A DNA stretch of 11,886 nucleotides from JAKFDK01 sp036676195 (GTDB lineage: Bacteria; Bacillota; Sulfobacillia; Symbiobacteriales; ZC4RG38). A program made the position numbers and the translations under genes. This document shows, piece after piece, positions 9,133 through 11,886 of the stretch. The stretch covers positions 1 to 11,886 of the forward strand of contig JAKFDK010000021.1 of assembly GCA_036676195.1 (NCBI GenBank), read 5' to 3'. The notes under the pieces were generated by a model that was given only the letters and a program-made list of their open reading frames with translations, made no database searches and had not been told where the DNA came from. Positions within the stretch are counted from its first letter, which is position 1, and each line of letters opens with the position of its first letter.

Positions 9133-10008
9133 CTACCGCACCACCATGGTGCCAATGCCCTGGTCTGTGAATACTTCAAGCAGCATGGAGTGCGGGACAC
9201 GGCCGTCGATGATATGCACCCGGCGCACGCCGCCTTCCAGGGCCTTCAGGCATGCCTCTACCTTGGGGATCATGCCACCCTCCAGCAGGCCCCTGGACAT
9301 CCACTCCATAATTTCGGCCGCCGCAATGCGGCTGACCAGGCTCTTGGGGTCGTTGCGATCGGTGCGCACGCCCTCCACATCGGTCAGCAGCACCAGCTTC
9401 TCGGCCTTCAGGGCTGCCGCAATGTCCCCGGCCACAGTGTCGGCATTGATGTTATAGGCATGGCCGTCCGGCCCGGTGGCAATGGGCGAGATCACCGGAA
9501 TGAACCCGGCCTGGGCCAGGGCCTCGATCACCCCGACGTCGACATGGGTAATGTCACCGACATAGCCGATATCGAGCAGACGGCCGTCCTTGGCCTTATG
9601 CAAGTGCTTGGCGGCCCGCAGCAGGCCACCGTCGTGCCCGCTCAGGCCCACGGCCTTGCCGCCGTGGTTGTTCAGGGCCGCCACGATTTCCCGGTTGGTC
9701 TTGCCCACCAGCACCATCTGGGCAATCTCCATGGTCTGCTCGTCGGTGACCCGCAGACCGTCCATAAAGGTGGGCTCCAGGCCCATTTTCTTCATGGCCG
9801 CCGTCACCTCGGGGCCGCCGCCGTGCACCACCACCGGATTCATGCCCACGAATTTCATCAGGGCGATGTCCTGCATGACGGCATCCTTGAGGTTGGCGGC
9901 CGCCATGGCGGCGCCACCATACTTGATCACCACCGTCTTGCCGGCAAAGGATCGGATATACGGCAGTGCCTCCACTAATACAGCAGCCTTGTCGATATAC
10001 TCCTGCAT
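9133..10008 (-). CDS. argB: acetylglutamate kinase, probably arginine-inhibited type
   Basis: ArgB phosphorylates N-acetylglutamate, usually the controlled step when acetyl groups are recycled by ArgJ. The 291-residue protein is an amino-acid kinase. It has KTVVIKYGGAAM (Lys29 in the glycine-rich ATP site) and VVHGGGPEV (60-68). The first ~22 residues form the extra N-terminal helix (KAAVLVEALPYIRSF) that interlaces dimers into hexamers in arginine-sensitive enzymes. The C-terminus (264-291, VHIIDGRVPHSMLLEVF then GIGT) fits the signature proposed for arginine-inhibitable kinases. E. coli's insensitive enzyme lacks that helix. Feedback inhibition is therefore predicted, not shown. The start is supported by AAGGAGGT nine bases upstream. 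argJ ends 32 bp before. Confidence 0.97.
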   Translation of the reverse strand: MQEYIDKAAVLVEALPYIRSFAGKTVVIKYGGAAMAAANLKDAVMQDIALMKFVGMNPVVVHGGGPEVTAAMKKMGLEPTFMDGLRVTDEQTMEIAQMVLVGKTNREIVAALNNHGGKAVGLSGHDGGLLRAAKHLHKAKDGRLLDIGYVGDITHVDVGVIEALAQAGFIPVISPIATGPDGHAYNINADTVAGDIAAALKAEKLVLLTDVEGVRTDRNDPKSLVSRIAAAEIMEWMSRGLLEGGMIPKVEACLKALEGGVRRVHIIDGRVPHSMLLEVFTDQGIGTMVVR

Positions 10009-10040
10009 ACGCTTCGGACCTCCTTGCTTGACCGACTGGT

Positions 10041-11258
10041 TCAGGTACGGTAGTCGGCGTTGATCTTTACGTAATCATAGGAAAGATCACAGCCCCAGGC
10101 GGTGGCGGCGGCCTCGCCCTGATACAGGTATGCCCGCACCACCACTTCGGTCTGCTTGAGCACCTGCAAGGCGGCCGCTTCGTCGAACTTGAGCCCGGCG
10201 CCCGCCGCCATTACTTGCACATCGCCCAGCCACAGATCCACCTTGCCCGGGTCCAATTCGGCCCCGGAGTAGCCCATGGCGCAGAGGATGCGGCCCCAGT
10301 TGGCGTCGTTCCCGAACATGGCTGCCTTCACCAGCGAAGAGGCCGCCACCGAGCGCGCCATGAGGCGGGCATCGGCCAGGGTGGGTGCGCCGTGGATCTG
10401 CACTTCGAACAGCTTGGTGGCACCCTCGCCGTCGCGGGCCACTGCCTTGGCCAGGTGGATCATCAACTGGTTGAGCCCGGTGCAGAAGGCGGCGTAGTCC
10501 GGGGTGTCGGGCTCCAGCTCGGCGTTACCGGCCAGCCCGTTGGCCAGCAGGAAGCAGACATCGTTGGTAGAGGAGTCGCCGTCCACCGTGATCATATTGA
10601 AGCTCTGGTTGGTAGCCGCGGTCAGGGCCTGCTGCAGGGCGGCCGGGCCGATGTTGGCGTCGGTGGTCACAAAGGCCAGCATGGTCGCCATGTTCGGGTG
10701 AATCATCCCTGAGCCCTTGGCCATGCCGCCGAGGGTCACCGCCTGGCCGCCGGACAGCGTTACCGTGACGGTGTGTTCCTTGGGGAAGGTGTCGGTGGTC
10801 ATGATCGCCTGGGCGGCGTCGGCGTTGCCGGCGGACGACAGCACCGGCGTGACCGCCTGGATGCCGGCGGCAATGCGGTCCAAGGGCAGGTTCACGCCAA
10901 TGACCCCGGTGCTGGCCACCGCCACCAAATCGGCCGAAATCCCCAGCCCTGCGGCGGCCAGGGTGCACATGGCGGTGGCGTCCGCCAGCCCCTGATCACC
11001 GGTACAGGCGTTGGCATTACCGCTGTTAACAATAATGGCCTGGAGCTTGCCGGCCCGGACTTTCTCCTGGCTGACCAGGATGGGAGCCGCCTTGACCTTG
11101 TTCCGGGTGAACACCGCCGCTGCTGCGGCCGGTACCTGGGAATAGATGAGGGCGATATCCTTTTTGGTACCGCCCTTGCCCTTGACATCGGCGTGGATAC
11201 CCGCCGCCGTAAAGCCCCGGGGGGCGGTGATTCCGCCCCGCCCCTGCGTGTTCGGCAT
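10041..11258 (-). CDS. argJ: glutamate N-acetyltransferase / ornithine acetyltransferase
   Basis: ArgJ transfers the acetyl group of N-acetylornithine to glutamate, closing the acetyl cycle. Bifunctional forms can also use acetyl-CoA. The 405-residue precursor is an Ntn-type autoprocessing enzyme. KGSGMIHPNMATMLAF holds the self-cleavage site between Ala191 and Thr192, which would give alpha and beta chains of about 191 and 214 residues with Thr192 as nucleophile. STGVIG (116-121) supplies the oxyanion hole. The protein ends SYDYVKINADYRT, as usual. I chose the ATG at 11258 (MPNTQGRGGITAPRGF) because AGGAACC precedes it, the same arrangement as at carA. The upstream in-frame ATG at 11297 would overlap the previous gene. 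Whether it is mono- or bifunctional cannot be told by eye; the neighbouring GNAT hints that a separate acetyl-CoA-dependent entry exists. Confidence 0.96.
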   Translation of the reverse strand: MPNTQGRGGITAPRGFTAAGIHADVKGKGGTKKDIALIYSQVPAAAAAVFTRNKVKAAPILVSQEKVRAGKLQAIIVNSGNANACTGDQGLADATAMCTLAAAGLGISADLVAVASTGVIGVNLPLDRIAAGIQAVTPVLSSAGNADAAQAIMTTDTFPKEHTVTVTLSGGQAVTLGGMAKGSGMIHPNMATMLAFVTTDANIGPAALQQALTAATNQSFNMITVDGDSSTNDVCFLLANGLAGNAELEPDTPDYAAFCTGLNQLMIHLAKAVARDGEGATKLFEVQIHGAPTLADARLMARSVAASSLVKAAMFGNDANWGRILCAMGYSGAELDPGKVDLWLGDVQVMAAGAGLKFDEAAALQVLKQTEVVVRAYLYQGEAAATAWGCDLSYDYVKINADYRT

Positions 11259-11281
11259 GTTGGTTCCTGTACCCCCTGCTG

Positions 11282-11578
11282 CTAGCTCTTGATCCACAGC
11301 GGCCGTTCCACCAGCGGGATCTCGCCTTCCGCCCCGGCGGCCTCAATCTCTTCCGGCGGCACCAGGTAACGGATCATGGCAATTTCATCGCAGGCATGGA
11401 ACTTGTCGCAGTAAATGCATTCTTTCCAGACCTTTTGCGGCAGACCTTCCTTCTTCACCAGTTGGAAGCCGCACTTTTCGAAGAAACCCTGCTGATAGGT
11501 GAGGGCGAACACCCGCTTCAGCCCCAGAGCCAGGGCCTCCTGCACCAGGTACTCCACAATGGCCCGGCCCACGCCCCG
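11282..11578 (-). CDS. argA: GNAT N-acetyltransferase, short ArgA type (5' part missing)
   Basis: This is the C-terminal ~98 residues of a GNAT-fold acetyltransferase ending 23 bp before argJ. RGVGRAIVEYLVQEAL contains the GxG acetyl-CoA loop (motif A). ALTYQQGFFEKCGF is the typical beta4-beta5 region, and KVWKECIYCDKFHACDE carries the cysteine pattern I associate with short clostridial N-acetylglutamate synthases. Such an enzyme makes N-acetylglutamate from acetyl-CoA and so primes the acetyl cycle. The family is normally about 150-170 residues, so some 50-70 N-terminal residues are missing. The open frame continues upstream only into unrelated sequence (from about 11,579), where its residues no longer resemble a GNAT. 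The gene symbol rests on the arginine-operon context, since many GNATs look alike. Confidence 0.75.
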   Translation of the reverse strand, partial: RGVGRAIVEYLVQEALALGLKRVFALTYQQGFFEKCGFQLVKKEGLPQKVWKECIYCDKFHACDEIAMIRYLVPPEEIEAAGAEGEIPLVERPLWIKS

Positions 11579-11583
11579 CTGTA
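11563..11583. other. probable chimeric join between two unrelated genomes
   Basis: To the left, the minus strand encodes a GNAT in codons starting at positions equal to 1 modulo 3. To the right it encodes a serine hydrolase in codons starting at 0 modulo 3. The 21 bases between are sensible in both: QRGVGR in the GNAT frame and YSGAWAG in the hydrolase frame. A short shared segment is what a de Bruijn assembler needs to join unrelated sequences. An illegitimate recombination is the alternative. Confidence 0.7.
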
Positions 11584-11886
11584 GGCGCGGCGCATGCCCG
11601 GGATGTCCTGGGTGTTGAGCAGCAGCCCGAGGCCCCACTTGTAGCCGGGGCCCGCGTTGAACGCGTGGGTGGAGGCCGGGTCGGCGGTCGGGATGGCGGG
11701 CGGGAAGTCGAGGTCGCCGATCTGGTTGGTGAACGCCTGGTCGACGGTGCCCTGCTGCAGGATCCGGACGCCGTCGAACTCGCCGCCGCCCAGCAGCGCC
11801 TGCTGGAACTTGATGTAGTCGCGCGGGGTCGAGTAGAGGCCGTGGCCGCCCGCCCAGTACTCGGGCGTCTGGTTCAGCTCGATGCC
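11563..11886 (-). CDS. beta-lactamase-family serine hydrolase, C-terminal fragment (partial)
   Basis: The minus strand is open for 108 codons from the window edge and reads as the C-terminal half of a PF00144-type (class C beta-lactamase/esterase/DD-peptidase-like) protein. GGHGLYSTPRDYIKFQQALL, then GGEFDGVRIL, is the characteristic helix-and-loop segment, and GYKWGLGLLLNTQDIPG is the later beta-sheet. The catalytic SxxK and YxN motifs would lie upstream, outside the window, so activity cannot be judged. The 3' end is lost at the join. All 102 codons from 11886 to 11581 end in G or C, unlike the arginine genes with their regular ATT, TAT, GAA and GGT codons. This suggests a different source, perhaps an actinobacterium. 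It has no functional link to the arginine operon. Confidence 0.7.

Noticed and set aside
11259..11297. Upstream ATG that would extend ArgJ by 13 residues
   Set aside because: It overlaps the end of the GNAT gene, and the ATG at 11258 has an AGGAACC ribosome binding site like that of carA.
11584..11638. N-terminal extension MGPRAAAQHPG... of the GNAT frame
   Set aside because: These residues come from reading the foreign hydrolase DNA out of frame; they are not GNAT sequence and are an artefact of the join.

Overview
The window is most likely a stretch of one bacterial contig, with about 300 bp of foreign sequence joined to its right-hand end. Nearly everything lies on the minus strand, so the genes read from right to left. 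The main block, roughly 1-11,560, has fairly high GC content, strong AGGAGG-type ribosome binding sites, sigma-A-like promoters, an AhrC/ArgR-type operator, and a 16S leader with a box-A-like element. Together these suggest a GC-rich member of the Firmicutes (clostridial or related lineage). That placement is an inference; no species can be named from the sequence.

The layout in transcription order is: the end of a GNAT N-acetyltransferase (short ArgA type), argJ, argB, argD, argG, argH, carA, carB, a strong rho-independent terminator, and then the promoters, leader and first ~20 nt of a 16S rRNA gene. The 16S gene runs off the left edge. Gaps between the biosynthetic genes are 17-169 bp, all on one strand, so this is an arginine operon. 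The GNAT and/or ArgJ acetylate glutamate, and ArgB phosphorylates it. ArgC is not in the window. ArgD transaminates, and ArgJ releases ornithine while recycling the acetyl group. CarA and CarB supply carbamoyl phosphate for ornithine carbamoyltransferase, which is also not in the window. ArgG and ArgH then convert citrulline to arginine. ArgB carries the N-terminal helix and C-terminal signature of arginine-inhibited enzymes. A second, internal promoter in front of argH is overlapped by a good ARG box with a weaker one beside it, so argH-carA-carB can probably be transcribed separately under arginine control. Stem-loops without T-tracts sit in the argG-argH and carA-carB gaps.

The right end (about 11,563-11,886) does not belong with the rest. 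It encodes, in a different reading frame, the C-terminal part of a beta-lactamase-family serine hydrolase in which all 102 codons of the unambiguous part end in G or C. It meets the GNAT gene at a short segment that is sensible in both frames. This looks like a chimeric assembly join, though a real recombination cannot be excluded. I found no previously undescribed defence, mobile or RNA system here. The most notable points are the join, the internal ArgR-type promoter and a few small sequence oddities.
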